A stretch of 64,000 nucleotides of DNA. Source: Mesodorylaimus sp. YZB2_4 (lineage: Eukaryota; Nematoda; Enoplea; Dorylaimida; Dorylaimidae). Position 1 is the first letter of the stretch, and every line of letters starts with the position of its first letter. A program made the translations under genes and the position numbers. This document shows, in pieces, positions 63,510 to 64,000 of the stretch. The notes beneath the pieces were generated by a model. The model was given only the letters and a program-made list of their open reading frames with translations. It had not been told where the DNA came from and made no database searches. The DNA is taken from positions 62,001-126,000 of the forward strand of contig JASANH010000497.1 in NCBI GenBank assembly GCA_030248295.1, in the 5' to 3' direction.

Positions 63510-64000
63510 GTGAGTTGGAATCGTGTCTTGGCCAGTCGGGTCCTTAGCAGTTGGCCAGGGGTAGTGCCCTAGGCTGGGCCAATGATCAGACAGACAGGAG
63601 GCTCAACAAGCAAAATCAAAAAATTGGTGCCCTGGGCGGGAATCGAACTGTTTCCTCGGTCAAATATGCTACGTCCATGGATGGTACACACTCCGGGAGT
63701 GGACGGAGGTGTCGCTCCCCCCCACGGTATACATGGCACAGTGTATGGGTGGATCGTAGCACTCATGACCAGACGGTCAGAAGGGTGGAAGGATGGGGTG
63801 ACTCGTTTCAGAGTATCAGAAAGTAAGGCTGGCTTGGTCCCTGGCGACAGCGTGGATGGATGGTGAACCTCAGTGTTCTGGCCTGCCGAGTGTGCATTGT
63901 GAGCGAAGGTGGCTTCGAGTTGGCTCTATTCATATTACTGGCGTGTGCTTGGTTCAGCTTTCGGCATTCTCGCTGATCTGGTCGTGTCGTGTCGTCAGGC
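63510..64000. other. Flotillin intron 8 with tRNA-like fragment; window edge
   Basis: No terminal flotillin exon was found here. At 63636-63670 the minus strand reads a T-arm-like CAGTTCGATTCCCGCCCAGG followed by GCACC, resembling a tRNA 3' half, but no 5' half is present; it is probably a SINE fragment. Confidence 0.4.

Noticed and set aside
63636-63712. tRNA gene on the minus strand at the window end
   Set aside because: Only the 3' half (T-arm plus acceptor-like end) is recognisable; no D-arm or A-box at the expected distance.

Overview
This window is eukaryotic nuclear DNA from a bilaterian invertebrate. The genes are intron-rich with GT-AG introns, acceptors mostly of the TTTCAG type, and introns from about 50 bp to 2 kb that are packed with repeats. 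The gene set (Gfi-1/senseless zinc-finger factor, Tctex1-type dynein light chain, Cav2 calcium channel, GPCPD1, flotillin-1) is bilaterian. The exact phylum cannot be fixed from sequence alone; a flatworm or other lophotrochozoan would fit. Every gene model below was built by hand from open frames, splice consensus and phase agreement.

Layout. 1-2615: no supported gene. 2616-6324 (+): Gfi-1/senseless homologue, 4 exons. 6325-9033: mobile-element debris. 9034-11215 (-): secreted, Cys-containing orphan protein, 5 exons. 12690-14248 (+): DYNLT2B-like dynein light chain, 4 exons. 14249-17984: repeats, a LINE remnant and a fold-back DNA transposon. 17985-37185 (-): complete Cav2 channel, 39 exons that join in phase to 2016 codons plus stop. 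37247-41733 (-): weakly supported Ser-rich exons and a 95-codon orphan gene. 42950-47252 (-): tandem pair of intronless genes for a type I membrane protein with a vWA-like domain, a TSP1-like repeat, a Thr-rich stalk and a transmembrane helix; the downstream copy is broken. 49626-56204 (-): GPCPD1 (starch-binding plus GDPD domains), 13 recognised exons. 57850-63509 (+): flotillin-1, 9 exons, lacking only the last few codons.

The genes do not form one pathway, but three of them (Cav2, flotillin, the vWA/TSP1 pair) act at the plasma membrane. The most unusual protein-coding content is the vWA/TSP1/mucin pair. The rest of the novelty lies in repeats: at least five terminal-inverted-repeat element families with one clear nested insertion, a palindrome-cored dispersed repeat, many tRNA-like SINE heads, and intronic satellites of 70, 83/250, 95 and 108 bp.
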